From contig CAWASE010000019.1 of the NCBI GenBank assembly GCA_963784675.1, positions 434,001 through 498,000 of the forward strand: 64,000 bases of DNA, read 5' to 3'. The number at the start of each line of letters is the position of its first letter. Position 1 is the first letter of the stretch. The position numbers and the translations under genes are program-made. The notes under the pieces were generated by a model that was not told where the DNA came from, did no database searches, and saw only the letters and a program-made list of their open reading frames with translations. Shown here piece after piece: positions 26,482-35,994 of the stretch. The DNA is from SCTD01 sp963784675. Lineage in GTDB: Bacteria; Actinomycetota; Actinomycetes; Mycobacteriales; SCTD01.

Positions 26482-27880
26482 GTGACTGTGGAGACTCCTG
26501 TGACCGGCCGTTCCCGCCGGTCGCGCCGTCGCCGGGTGGCGCTGGTCGTCGCGCCGGCCGTGCTGCTGCCGCTGCTGCTCGGCCCGGGCGCCGCCGCGTC
26601 GCCGGCCGCAGGAGTGCGCACCGAGACGCAGGAGCAGCAGGACGCCCGGCAGCGCGAGGCCGCAGCGGCCGGTGCGCTCGAGGACTCCAGTGCCGCGGTG
26701 CAGGCGGCCGCCGCGTCGCTGGCCAAGGTGGCCGCCGAGCTGCCGCCGGCGCGCGCCGCGGTCGACCGGACCGCAGGCGAGCTCGTCGGCGCCCGCGCGC
26801 GGCTCACCGAGGCGGAGGCTGCGCTGGCCGCTGCCGAGGCAGACGTCGCGCGCGCCGAGGGCGAGGTGGCCACCGCCACCGCCGCCGTCGCGCAGGGGCG
26901 GGCCCAGGTCGGCACGCTGGCCCGTCGCAGCTATCAGCGCGGCCGTCTCGGCGACCTGCAGCGCGTGATGGAAGCGGGCGAGCCCGAGCTTGCGTTGCAG
27001 CGCGCCGACATGCTCCGGTCGGTCTTCCGCTTCCAGGACGGCAGCCTGGAGCGCCTCACCCGGGACCGGTTGGACCTCGCCGGCCAGCAGGCCGACCTGT
27101 CGGCCCGTCGGCAGGCCGTGTCGGCGGCGCGCAAGCGCGCGGAGGACGGCGCCGTGCGCTCCCGCGACCTCGCGATGCGGGCGCAGCAGGCGCAGGCCAA
27201 GGTCACCGAGCTGCTCGGCCGTCACACGTGCAGCCCTGCAGGCCGCCGAGGGCGAGCGGGCGCGGACCTGCGCGACTACCAGGCGGCGCAGGCGGCATCA
27301 GAGCGCTCTGGCGGAGCGGATCCGGGCGGCGGCGCGCGAAGCCGCGCGCAAGGCCGCCGAGGCCGAGCGCCGGCGCTAGGCAGCCGCGGAGGCAGCGCGC
27401 AAGCGGCGCCAGCGCCGCCCGGGCGGTCAGCCGCCCGCGGCCCCCCGCCGGACGACCACCCGGAGCCGCCGCAACGGACAGATGGAGTGGCCCTGCTACG
27501 GCTGCCCGCTGACGAGCCGGTTCGGCTACCGCACCCACCCGATCTACGGCGACCGGCGCTTCCACGCCGGCGTCGACATGGGCGCCCCGATCGGGACGGC
27601 GGTCCACGCCGCCGACGGCGGCACCGTCACCTACGCCGGGTACGCCAGCGGCTACGGCACGCTCGTGGTGGTCAGCCACGGCGTCGTCGGCGGCCAGCGA
27701 CCTCAGCACCGCCTACGCCCACATGGGCGCTGCTGGTCGTCGCGAGGGCGCAGCCGTCGGTCAGGGCGGCAGAGGTCGGACGGGTCGGCAACGAGGGCAA
27801 CTCGACCGGTCCCACCTGCACTTCGAGGTCCGCCGGACGGCGATCCGGTGGACCCGCTGGACTACGTCGACCCGCCCTGA
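26482..27880 (+). CDS. secreted coiled-coil M23 metallopeptidase, frameshifted
   Basis: About 465 residues when mended. A signal peptide (VALVVAPAVLLPLLLGPGAAASPA) precedes a long Ala/Glu/Arg coiled coil (about residues 45-310), then an M23 (LytM) domain: SRFGYRTHPIYGDRRFHAGVDMG has the Zn ligands His and Asp, AYAHMG and HLHFEV the others. This architecture fits an EnvC/RipA-like peptidoglycan hydrolase activated by FtsEX, whose genes are directly upstream. The frame breaks at about 27229, 27262, 27304, 27379, 27696, 27733, 27769, 27813 and 27837. The final stop is at 27878-27880. Confidence 0.82.
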
Positions 27881-27894
27881 CGCACGGCGCCTCC

Positions 27895-27900
27895 TAGACT
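27895..27900 (+). promoter_or_regulatory. putative -10 hexamer of a leaderless smpB promoter
   Basis: TAGACT is followed by CGACCC and the ATG at 27907. The same CGACCC spacer occurs before crtI and murI. Confidence 0.4.
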
Positions 27901-27906
27901 CGACCC

Positions 27907-28435
27907 ATGAGCAAGGGGTCGGCGAAGAGCCGCGACGGCCCAAGGTCGAGGACGGCGAGCGCGGCGGCCGCAACAAGCTGGTCGCGCAGAACAAGAAGGC
28001 CCGGCACGACTACAAGATCGAGAGACGTCTCGAGGCCGGTCTGGTCCTGACCGGCACCGAGGTCAAGTCGCTGCGCCAGGGCCGGGCTCGCTCGTCGACG
28101 CGTACGCCGTCGTCCAGGACGGCGAGGCGTGGCTGCTCGGGGCGCACATCCCCGAGTACACCGAGGGCACCTGGAACAACCACGCGCCCCGACGGCAGCG
28201 CAAGCTGCTGCTGCACCGCAAGGAGATCGAGTCGCTCGATCGGCGCGACCCGCGAGAGCGGCCTGGCGCTCATCCCGCTGTCGCTGTACTTCAAGGACGG
28301 CCGCGCCAAGGTCGAGATCGCGCGTCGGCCGTGGGCGCAAGGCGCACGACAAGCGCCAGGTGCTGGCCGAGCGGGACGCCCAGCGCGAGATGCGCAACGC
28401 GATGGGCCGGGCGCTCAAGCGGGGCGCGGCGCTGA
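27907..28435 (+). CDS. smpB: SsrA-binding protein SmpB, frameshifted
   Basis: SmpB delivers tmRNA to stalled ribosomes. The mended protein contains NKKARHDYKIERRLEAGLVL followed by TGTEVKSLRQGRA, HIPEYTEGTWNNHAPRRQRK and GLALIPLSLYFKDGRAKVEIA, all diagnostic, and a basic tail with KAHDKR. Frame changes lie near 27936 (missing base), 28090 (missing C), 28227 (extra G), 28325 and 28428. The end near 28435 is inferred. The tmRNA gene lies 950 bases downstream, so both partners are present. Confidence 0.9.
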
Positions 28436-28474
28436 CCGAGGGGCCGGCGACGCTGACGACGCGCCGTCCCGGGC

Positions 28475-29329
28475 GTGTGGCGCGGGCTCGGCCTGCCCGG
28501 GCTGATCGACCTGCACGTGCACTTCATGCCGAAGAACGTCCTGGCCAAGGTCTGGGCCTACTTCGACACCGTCGGTCCGCTGACCGGCACGACCTGGCCG
28601 ATCGCACTACCGGACGGACGAGGCCGACCGCCTCGCGCGGCTGCGCGCGCTCGGGGTGCGGGCGTTCCCGTCGCTGGTCTACCCGCACCGCCCGCAGATG
28701 GCGGCCTGGCTCAACGCGCTGGGCGCGCGACTTCGCCGGCGACCACCCCGACGTCGCTGCAGACCGCGACCTTCTACCCCGAGCCCGACGCCGGGGCGTA
28801 CGTCCGGCAGGCCCTGGACGCCGGGGCGCCGCGCTGTTCAAGGCGCACGTGCAGGTCGGCGCGTACGACCCGCGCGACCCGCTGCTGGACGCCGTCTGGG
28901 GGCAGCTCGCCGAGGCCGGTGTCCCGGTCGTCGTGCACTGCGGCAGCGGTCCGGCGCCGGGGCCGTTCACCGGCCCGGGGCCGTTCGGCGAGGTGCTCGC
29001 GCGGCACCCGGCGCTGACGCGGTCGTCGCCCACCTCGGCATGCCGGAGTACGCCGAGCTACCTCGACCTGGCCGCGCGCCACGACGCGCGTGCACCTGGA
29101 CACCACGATGGCGTTCACCGACTTCACCGAGCAGCGCATGCCGTTCCCGCCCGGCGCTGCGGCCCCGGCTGCTCGAGCCTGGCCGACCGGATCGTCCTCG
29201 GCAGCGACTTCCCGAACACCCCCTACCCGTACGCCCACCAGGTCGAGGCGCTCTCCGGCTCGAGCTGGGCGACGACTGGCTGCGCGGGGTGCTGCACGAC
29301 AACGCGCGGCGCGGCTGCTCGACCTGTGA
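28475..29329 (+). CDS. amidohydrolase family metal-dependent hydrolase, frameshifted
   Basis: About 285 residues. The mended sequence begins GLPGLIDLHVHFMPKNVLAKVW, where HxH is the first metal pair of the amidohydrolase TIM barrel. FKAHVQVGAYDPRDPLL and VPVVVHCGSGPAPGPF (third His) follow, then VVAHLGMPEYAEYLDL (fourth His) and RIVLGSDFPNTPYPY with the catalytic Asp. This is the ACMSD/PF04909-like group; the substrate is unknown. About eleven single-base indels interrupt 0.85 kb, mostly insertions, for example GAGCTAC for GAGTAC near 29056. The exact start is uncertain; a GTG at 28475 is used. Confidence 0.8.
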
Positions 29330-29383
29330 GCGGGAACGTCGGCCGGGCGGGCGTAGCGTTGACGGGCCTGCACCGCACCAGAG

Positions 29384-29751
29384 GGGGGTGACAGGTCTCG
29401 ACTCCGGATGTCGGGGCAGGAGAAGCGGGCCGAGGAAGGCGACGATGATCTCGTTAACCAACAACGTCGCAAAAAACACAAGCGCCGACACCAGTCCGCG
29501 CGCGTTCGCCCTCGCTGCCTAGCAGCTAGAGCGTCGCTGTCAGCCCAGGAGAGCCTCCGGCCTGGGACCTGGCATCGCTAGGAGGACCACCACCGGCCAC
29601 GGCCACGGGGGCGGGTGGTGAACCAACCGTGGCTGAGCCCGTTCCCGACTTGCTGGCGTGATCGGGAGGGCCGAGAAAAGCACAGCCAGCTGCGCCCGGA
29701 GAAGCCCTGTTCAGGTACCGGAGGACGCGGGTTCGATTCCCGCCACCTCCA
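29384..29751 (+). ncRNA. ssrA: transfer-messenger RNA (tmRNA)
   Basis: The 5' end GGGGGTG (29384-29390), followed by ACAGGTCTCGACTCC, pairs with CACCTCC at 29744-29750, closing a tRNA-like end. The T arm is GCGGGTTCGATTCCCGC just before it. The tag frame starts at GCA (29475) and reads AKNTSADTSPRAFALAA then TAG; the AFALAA end is the degradation signal typical of actinobacteria. After the discriminator A the genome reads CGA, so CCA is not encoded, or one base is wrong in this indel-rich region. The RNA rescues stalled ribosomes with SmpB, encoded upstream. Confidence 0.95.
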
Positions 29752-29805
29752 CGATCCAGACGAGCATGTCCTGTACGCAGTGCAGGCACCTCGTCGGTGT
29801 CCGCC

Positions 29806-29833
29806 CTGCGGCGGCTCGCACGAGCCGCCGCAG
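29806..29833. terminator. bidirectional hairpin between tmRNA and the convergent spermidine-synthase-like gene
   Basis: A perfect inverted repeat, CTGCGGCGGCTCG on the left and its complement on the right, is separated by CA. In RNA this gives a 12-bp GC-rich stem with a four-base loop. No U-tract follows on either side, which is usual in very GC-rich actinobacteria. It lies 55 bases after the tmRNA and 30 bases after the stop of the opposing gene. Confidence 0.7.
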
Positions 29834-29863
29834 CGCGGACGTCGTGCGTCGCCCGAGACACCC

Positions 29864-30616
29864 TTACCGCGGGCGGACGACCTCGCGCGCCGCGCCCGCG
29901 GCTGGCTCCGGGCCGTCGCCAGGTAGACGGTGTTCGTCGCCTCGCGGTCCTGCAACGGGTTCGGGAACCGCACCACCTCGGCGTCGACGTCGTCGAAGAC
30001 CGCACGCAGCACGTCCAGGTAGGCATCGTCCGGCGGGTCGTTGGACCAGAGCGCGTAGACGCCGCCGGGACGCAGGTGCCGGGCCAGCGAGCGGGTGCCC
30101 TCGACGCCGTAGAAGCCGGCACTGCCGTCGGCGAGCAGGTGGCGGGGCGAGTGGTCGATGTCCAGGACGACGGCGTCCAGCAGCCGTCCGGGGGCGTCCG
30201 GATCGAAGCCGTCGCCCGGCCGACAGCGCGAAGAAGTCGCCGTGGACGAACCGGGTGCGCGGGTCGGCAGCGAGCCCGGCGCCGCCGGGCACGAGTCCGG
30301 CCCGGTGCCAGCCGATGACCGGCTCGAGGTACTCGACGACGAGCAGCTCCGCGACCCGCGGATCGGCCAGCGCCGTGAAGGCGGTGTGGCCCAGACCCAG
30401 CCCGCCGACGGCGACCGCGAGCTGCGCGCCCTGCATCCGGGACAGCGCCAGCCGGGAGAGCTCGATCTCGGCGACGGTGAACAGGCTCGACATGAGCCAC
30501 TCGTCGCCGAGCTTGACCTCGTAGACCTCGCCGAGCGACGGGTCGACGCGGCGGCGCAGGCTGATCTCGCCGATCGGCGTCTCGCCGAAGCCGAGCTCCT
30601 CGAACCGCCTCGCCAT
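29864..30616 (-). CDS. spermidine synthase-like SAM-fold protein, frameshifted
   Basis: About 250 residues. The N-terminal part is intact (RFEELGFGETPIGEISLRRR, EVYEVKLGDEWLMSSLFTVAEIELSRLAL). The nucleotide-binding region LAVAVGGLGLGHTAFTALADP and LLVVEYLEPVIGWH is characteristic of the spermidine synthase/methyltransferase fold. After a frame change near 30215 it continues with LLDAVVLDIDHSPRHLL and HLRPGGVYALWSNDPPDD. A second change near 29910 leads to the stop at 29864. Whether it uses putrescine is not known; many actinobacterial homologues are unassigned. Confidence 0.75.
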   Translation of the reverse strand: MARRFEELGFGETPIGEISLRRRVDPSLGEVYEVKLGDEWLMSSLFTVAEIELSRLALSRMQGAQLAVAVGGLGLGHTAFTALADPRVAELLVVEYLEPVIGWHRAGLVPGGAGLAADPRTRFVHGDFFALSAGRRLRSGRPRTAAGRRRPGHRPLAPPPARRRQCRLLRRRGHPLAGPAPASRRRLRALVQRPAGRCLPGRAACGLRRRRRRGGAVPEPVAGPRGDEHRLPGDGPEPAAGAAREVVRPR

Positions 30617-30708
30617 GCCCGCCTCCCGGATCCTGCCGCCCCCGGAGGCACGGCGTCGCGTGCCCAGATTGTCCTGCACACCCGGCCGGGACGCGGCATG
30701 CTCAGCGG

Positions 30709-31599
30709 ATGCGCCCGCGTCGTGCCCTCAGTGCTGCTGCTGCTGTCCTCTTCCTGCTCGGCCTCGGGGTGCCGGTGGCGCTGCCTGCGTCGGCCGCCTG
30801 CGCCAGCGACACCGGCAAGAGCATCAGCGGCACCGTCGTCGGGCAGGACGGTCGCGACGTCAACGTGTCGATCGGCTTCGACCTCGTCGACAGCTCCGGA
30901 CGCGCGCTGAACGGCGGCAGTCCGGGCAGCGCCGGCTACGGCTGTCCCAAGACCGGCGCCTACTCGGTGCCGCAGAGCTATCTCAACCACTTCGTCGGAC
31001 CGCTGGGCCAGCCCGAGAAGGCACGCGCCCGCGGCTTCAGCCCGAGCGACCGCGCCTCGCAGCGCAGCCGGGAACGGATGCGCGACGGCACCCCCGTCAC
31101 CCGGGCCTGGCGGATCGACCACGTACCGAGCAACGCGGTCGGGACCTTCATCGAGGTCTACCACCGGGGCTACCAGGGCTCTGCGTGCAGGGACGCCCAG
31201 GGCCGCTACTGCTTCAACCCGGAAAACCACACCAAGTATGGCAACGCGAACGAGCACATCGTGCCGGTCGGCACCACGGACCTGCAGATCCGGCTGCCGA
31301 TGACCTGCGCCTACGGCGGCACCGCCGGGGCGCTGACGGGACGCACCGTGAACAGCGCGGGCACGCCCGTCGAGGTGGCCGACGTCTACGCCTTCACCGA
31401 GGCGCGCTGGAACGGGGCCCCCGCCTTCCATGGCTGGGGCATCGCCACCCGGCCGGGCGACGGACGCTTCAGCGTCCCCGCCCTGGCCGCTGCCCAGACG
31501 TACGCGGTGCTGGTCACCCGCAAGGACGGCAGCACGGTGCGACGCAACGGCGTCCGCGTCGACGCCTGTGCGACCACCACCCTCGTCGTGACGGTCTGA
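30709..31599 (+). CDS. secreted protein with possible Ig-like/carboxypeptidase-regulatory folds
   Basis: The 296-residue protein has a signal peptide (ALSAAAAVLFLLGLGVPVALPASA-A) and six cysteines. SISGTVVGQDGRDVNVSIGFDLVDSSG and ALTGRTVNSAGTPVEVADVYAF look like two carboxypeptidase-regulatory-like beta domains, with GDGRFSVPALAAAQTYAVLV completing the second. The function is unknown; a surface or secreted binding protein is likely. The frame is intact although the genes on both sides are broken. Confidence 0.7.
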   Translation: MRPRRALSAAAAVLFLLGLGVPVALPASAACASDTGKSISGTVVGQDGRDVNVSIGFDLVDSSGRALNGGSPGSAGYGCPKTGAYSVPQSYLNHFVGPLGQPEKARARGFSPSDRASQRSRERMRDGTPVTRAWRIDHVPSNAVGTFIEVYHRGYQGSACRDAQGRYCFNPENHTKYGNANEHIVPVGTTDLQIRLPMTCAYGGTAGALTGRTVNSAGTPVEVADVYAFTEARWNGAPAFHGWGIATRPGDGRFSVPALAAAQTYAVLVTRKDGSTVRRNGVRVDACATTTLVVTV

Positions 31600-31630
31600 G
31601 GCAGCGCCGGTCCGCCCGGCCCCGTCAGCC

Positions 31631-31690
31631 GTGATCTTCCGCTTACGGCCGCCGGCACGCCGCGAGGCGCAGCCAGCCGCGGAAGACCAC
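31631..31690. repeat. 12-bp inverted repeat with 36-nt loop in the 31.6-31.8 kb spacer
   Basis: GTGATCTTCCGC (31631-31642) pairs with GCGGAAGACCAC (31679-31690), with one G-T mismatch. It begins about 30 bases after the stop of the secreted protein gene. It could be a terminator or a structured leader of the ligase gene. Confidence 0.45.
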
Positions 31691-31800
31691 GGGAGGTGAG
31701 CGCTGATCGCAGCGCGCCGCCGGAGCGAGCGCCGGTCTGCGCCCTCCGTCCGGCGCATGGGACCGTGGTGTACCCGCCCGGACCTGTTGGAGGATGTGCC

Positions 31801-33354
31801 GTGCTCGACGTCGCTGGTGCCCGCGTGCTGGCGCGTGCGCGTCTGCTGACCCCGCCGCGGCCCGACCGGCTGCTCGGCATGGCGTCTGGCCCTGGCCCGG
31901 TGGGGCATCTCGCCGGCGACCGGCTACGCCGCCGGAGCGGCCCGGCACGCCACGGCGCACCGCGCTGATCGACGACGCCGGCAGCGCTGACCTGGCGCGA
32001 GATCGACGTCCGCACCGACCGGCTCGCGTGCGAGCTGCGCGCGCGCGGGCATGCGCCCCGGCGACGCGGTCGGGCTGCTCGCCCGCAACGGCCGCGGGCT
32101 CGTCGAGGGCGCCGTCGCGCTGGCCAAGGTCGGCGCCGACGTGCTCTACCTCAACACCGGCAGCGCCGCCGGGCCGCTGGCCAGGTGCTCGACCGCGAGG
32201 GCGCCGCGCTGGTCGTCCACGACGAGGACTTCACCGACCTGCTCGTCGACGCGCTCCGGGGCGGCCGGGCGTCACGACCGAGCGGCTGGCCGAGCTGGCC
32301 GAGACCTCGCCGGCCACCCGCCGCCCAAGCCCGGCCGCGCGTCGCGGCAGGTCATCCTCACCAGCGGCACGACGGGCGCCCCGCGCGGCGCCGCCCGCAG
32401 CGGCGCGTCGGTCGAGGACGCCGTGTCGGCGCTGTCGCTGCATCCCGCTGCGGGCCGGCGAGACGACCGTCGTCGCCGCGCCCGTGTTCCACGCCTGGGG
32501 GCTGGGCCACCTGACCCTGGCCATGCTGCTCGGCTCCACCGTCGTCGTGCAGCGCCGGTTCGACGCCCACGCGGTGCTCGCCGCCGTCGAGGAGCACGCC
32601 GCGACCGCGCTCGTGGTCGTCCCGGTGATGCTGGACAAGCTGCTGGCCGCGGCTGCCGAGACCGACTACGACACCTCCTCGCTGCGGGTCATCGCCTCCA
32701 GCGGCAGCGCGCTGCCGGGCGACCTCGCCACCCGCGTGCTGGCCCGGTTCGGCCCGGTGCTCTACAGCCTCTACGGCTCGACCGAGGTCGCCTACGCCGC
32801 GGTCGCCGGTCCGGCCGACCTCGCCGCCGACCCGCAGACCGCCGGGCGCGCCGCCGCACGGCGTGCGCCTGCGCGTCGTCGACGACCAGGGCCGGGACGT
32901 CCCGGCGGGCAACCCCGGGCGGATCTTCGTCGGCAGCGGCCTGTCCTTCGCCGGCTACACCGACGGCAGCGACAAGGACCGGCTCGACGGGCTCGTGTCC
33001 ACCGGCGACCTCGGCGTGCTCGGCACGGACGGACGCCTGACCGTGCTCGGCCGCGATGACGACATGGTGGTCATCGGCGGTGAGAACGTGCACCCTGGAC
33101 AGGTCGAGGACGTGCTGGCAGCCGCTCCCAGCGTCGCGGAGGTCGCGGTCGTCGGCAGGCCCGACGAGCAGTACGGGACGCGGCTCGTGGCGCACGTCGT
33201 GGCGGCACCGGGCCACAGCATCGACACCGACGCCCTGACCGAGCTGGTGCGCAGCCGGCTCGCACGGTTCGCCGTCCCCCGGGAGTTCGTCGAGCACGAC
33301 GAGCTGCCGCGCAACGCCACCGGGAAGGTCTTGAAGAAGGACCTGCGGGCATGA
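31801..33354 (+). CDS. AMP-dependent acyl-CoA synthetase/ligase, frameshifted
   Basis: About 517 residues when mended. The adenylation P-loop is VILTSGTTGAPRGA, followed by PVFHAWGLGHLTLAMLLG, then ASSGSALPG, LYSLYGSTEVAYAAV, STGDLGVLGTDGRLTVLGRDDDM and GGENVHPGQVED. The C-terminal catalytic Lys is in NATGKVLKKDLRA. Such enzymes form acyl-CoA through an acyl-adenylate; fatty acids are the likely substrate. The GTG at 31801 has GGAGGA 6 nt upstream. About nine indels lie between 31890 and 32855, and the last 490 bases are clean. The stop overlaps the clpS ATG. Confidence 0.85.
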
Positions 33355-33636
33355 CCGCACCGGCGCAGCTGGACCGCCCCGACACCCAGCAGGACAGCAC
33401 GCCCGACCGGCCCTGGGTCGCCATCGTGTGGAACGACCCGGTGAACCTGATGAGCTACGTGACCCACGTGCTGCGCGAGCTGTTCGGCTACTCCAGGGAG
33501 AAGGCCGAGGCAGATGATGCTCGACGTGCACCACAAGGGCCGGGCGGCCGTCGCCAACGGCTCGCGCGAGCAGATGGAGCACGACGTCACCCGCCTGCAC
33601 GCCAAGGGCCTGTGGGCCACCCTGCAGCAGGACTGA
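33351..33636 (+). CDS. clpS: ATP-dependent Clp protease adaptor ClpS, one frameshift
   Basis: ClpS hands N-degron substrates to the Clp protease. The mended protein of about 95 residues has WVAIVWNDPVNLMSYVTHVL, FGYSREKAEA, MMLDVHHKGRAAVANG and LHAKGLWATLQQD, all standard for actinobacterial ClpS. The frame changes near 33520 in GAGGCAGATGATG (one extra base or two missing). It begins in the stop of the ligase gene and is followed after 2 nt by the DUF2017 gene, matching the order seen in mycobacteria. Confidence 0.92.
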
Positions 33637-33638
33637 CG

Positions 33639-34177
33639 GTGCGCTTCCACACGCGCCGCGGGGTGCTGGAGATGAAGATCGAGGCCGTCGAGGCGCGCGC
33701 GCTCACCCAGCTGGCGCAGCGACCTGCTCGCGCTGCTGGGCGAAGGGGTCGAGCACGCCGACGCCGACCCGCTGGCCGTGCTGGTCGGCCTGTCCAGCGG
33801 CCCGGTCGACAAGCCCGCCGACCCGGCGCTGGCGCGGCTGCTGCCCGACGCCTACGACGACGACGACGTCGAGCGCGCCGCAGAGTTCCGCCGCTACACC
33901 GAGGCCGACCTGCGTGCCGGCAAGCGGGAGTCGGCCCGGACGCTGGTGGCGACGCTGCACCCCGTCCTGGCCGACGGCGGAAAGCTGCCGCTGGACGACG
34001 CCCAGGTCCAGAGCCTGCTCGGCACGCTCAACGACCTCCGCCTCGTCCTGGGCACCCGGCTGGAGGTCACCGAGGACACCGAGCATCGACGTGCCCTCCG
34101 ACGACCCGCGTGCGGCGGCCCTGAACCTCTACGGCTGGCTCGGCGGCGTGCAGGAGAGCCTGCTGTCCCACCTGTGA
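33639..34177 (+). CDS. DUF2017 family protein, two frameshifts
   Basis: About 180 residues. The recognisable parts are VRFHTRRGVLEMKIEAVEA at the start, LPDAYDDDDVERAAEFRRYTE in the middle and AALNLYGWLGGVQESLL near the end. The family is conserved behind clpS in actinobacteria (Rv1332 position) and has no established function. The frame shifts near 33720 (extra C, or missing GC in a CGCG run) and near 34083. The GTG at 33639 follows the clpS stop by 2 nt. Confidence 0.85.
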
Positions 34178-34199
34178 GGCGCCCCGCGGTCGCGCTCGG

Positions 34200-34205
34200 T
34201 AACCT
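34200..34205 (+). promoter_or_regulatory. putative -10 hexamer of a leaderless mec promoter
   Basis: TAACCT lies 6 nt before the GTG at 34212, at the start of the mec-cysO-cysM unit. Confidence 0.4.
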
Positions 34206-34211
34206 GACGTC

Positions 34212-34614
34212 GTGCTCGCGCTGCCGCAGGAGATGCTCGACCAGGTGCTGGCCCACGCCCGGCGCGACCACCCGGACGAGTGCTGCGGCGTCATCGCCGG
34301 CAAGGACGGGATGGCCACCCGCCTGTTCGAGATGCAGAACGCCGAGCGCTCGCCGACGGGTTTCACCTTCGACAGCGCCGAGTGGCTCCGGGTGTACCGC
34401 GAGATCGACGATGCCGACGAGCAGTTCCTGGTCGTCTACCACTCGCACACGATGACCGAGGCCTATCCGTCGCGCACCGACCTCGCGTGGTCGCAGCAGA
34501 CCGAGTTCGAGCACTGGCTGCTGGTCTCGACGCGCGCCGAGACCGACGAGGTGCGGGCCTACCGCATCGGTGGCGGGCACCGTCACCGAGGAGCCGTTCA
34601 GCACGCTGCCCTGA
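34212..34614 (+). CDS. mec: Mec-type JAB1/MPN metallopeptidase (M67), one frameshift
   Basis: About 134 residues. The JAMM zinc site is visible: Glu in the N-terminal DHPDECCGVIAG region, then VVYHSHTMTEAYPSRTD with His-x-His and the downstream Asp. In M. tuberculosis Mec releases cysteine from the CysO-cysteine adduct. Here it precedes cysO and cysM, so the whole sulfur-carrier cysteine pathway is encoded together. One extra G in the GGCGGGCACC stretch near 34577 breaks the last 12 codons (GTVTEEPFSTLP). Confidence 0.92.
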
Positions 34615-34704
34615 ACCTGTTGCGCCGCGCACACCCGGAACACCGTCCCCACCTGTCCTGTTGACACCGACGACACGCTCACCACGACGAGGAGACCGCC
34701 CCGC

Positions 34705-34987
34705 ATGGCCATCGAGGTCCGTATCCCGACCATCCTGCGCACCTACACCGGGGGCGAGAAGGCCGTCTCGGGGGCCGGCGACACGCTCTCGGGCCTGCTC
34801 GACGACCTGGAGAGCCGGCACAACGGTCTGCGCGGACCGCCTGATCACCGACGAGGGCGCGCTGCACCGCTTCGTCAACGTCTACGTCAACGACGAGGAC
34901 GTCCGTTTCCTCGGCGGGCTCGAGACCTCGCTGAAGGACGGCGACAGCGTCACCGTGCTGCCCGCTGTCGCGGGCGGCGCGCGCTAG
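34705..34987 (+). CDS. cysO: CysO-like sulfur-carrier protein (MoaD/ThiS fold), one frameshift
   Basis: About 93 residues. The mended sequence follows M. tuberculosis CysO closely: IPTILRTYTGGEKAVSGAGDTL, then LHRFVNVYVNDEDVRFLGGLET and DGDSVTVLPAVAGGAR. CysO carries a C-terminal thiocarboxylate that is the sulfur donor for CysM. The remembered CysO ends in Gly-Gly, while here Ala-Arg follow it, so trimming would be needed. The frame change is near 34840. The stop lies 2 nt before the cysM GTG. Confidence 0.9.
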
Positions 34988-34989
34988 CG

Positions 34990-35939
34990 GTGCGGTTCGA
35001 CTCACTGCTGGAGTCCGTCGGGCGCACCCCGCTCGTCGGGCTCCCGACGGCTGTCGCCGTCCAGCGACGTGCGCCTCTGGGCGAAGCTCGAGACCGACAA
35101 CCCCACCGGCTCGGTCAAGGACCGCGCAGCGCTCTACATGATCGCGCAGGCCGAGAAGGAGGGTCTGCTGCGCCCGGGGGTGACGGTGCTCGAGCCGACC
35201 TCGGGCAACACCGGCATCTCGCTGGCGATGGTGTGCCGGATGCGCGGCTACCGGCTGATCTGCGTGATGCCGGAGAACACCTCGATCGAGCGGCGCCAGC
35301 TGCTGACGATGTACGGCGCCGAGATCGTCACCTCGCCGGCTGCCGGCGGCTCGAACCAGGCCGTCGCGGTCGCCAAGCAGCTCGCCGCGGAGAACCCCGA
35401 CTGGGTGATGCTCTACCAGTACGGCAACCCGGCCAACGCGCTCGCGCACTACGAGACGACCGGTCCGGAGATCCTCGAGGACCTGCCGACCATCACGCAC
35501 TTCGTCGCCGGGCTCGGCACCACCGGCACCCTCATGGGCACCGGCCGCTACCTGCGCGAGAACCGGCCGGACGTGCGCATCATCGCCGCCGAGCCGCGCT
35601 ACGGCGAGCTCGTCTACGGCCTGCGCAACATCGACGAGGGCTTCGTCCCCGAGCTGTACGACGGCTCGGTGCTGACCTCGCGCTTCTCGGTCGGGCCGCG
35701 CGAGGCGCTGCGCCGCACCCGCCAGCTGGTCGAGGAGGAGGGCATCTTCGCCGGCATCTCCACCGGGGCGATCCTGCACGCCGCGCTCGGCGAGGCCATG
35801 AAGGCGGTCAAGGCCGGCGAGACGCGCCGACATCGCGTTCGTCGTGTGCGACGGCGGCTGGAAGTACCTGTCGACCGGCGCCTACGCCGGCACCCTCGAG
35901 GAGGCCGAGGCGGCCCTCGAGGGCCAGCTCTGGGCGTGA
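34990..35939 (+). CDS. cysM: O-phosphoserine sulfhydrylase CysM, two frameshifts
   Basis: About 316 residues. This PLP enzyme makes cysteine from O-phosphoserine and CysO thiocarboxylate. PLP Lys is in NPTGSVKDRAALYM; TSGNTGISLAM binds the phosphate-bearing substrate end. ICVMPENTSIERRQLLTMYG, FVAGLGTTGTLMGTGRYLRE and EGIFAGISTGAILHAAL follow, and the protein ends LEGQLWA as in the mycobacterial enzyme. Extra bases near 35048 (A in CCGACGG) and 35824 (A in GAGACGC) shift the frame; the 750 bases between are intact. The rhomboid gene found next in mycobacteria is missing. Confidence 0.93.
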
Positions 35940-35982
35940 GTCGGCCCTGGGCACGACGCTCGCTGTCGTGAGGCGCACCACG

Positions 35983-35988
35983 TACGCT
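35983..35988 (+). promoter_or_regulatory. putative -10 hexamer of a leaderless murI promoter
   Basis: TACGCT is followed by CGACCC and the GTG at 35995. Confidence 0.35.
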
Positions 35989-35994
35989 CGACCC

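Noticed and set aside
29526..30500. A long minus-strand open frame running through the tmRNA locus and beyond
   Set aside because: Its part over 29.53-29.75 kb lies opposite the tmRNA and has no protein motif. Only the section inside 29,864-30,616 corresponds to the spermidine-synthase-like gene.
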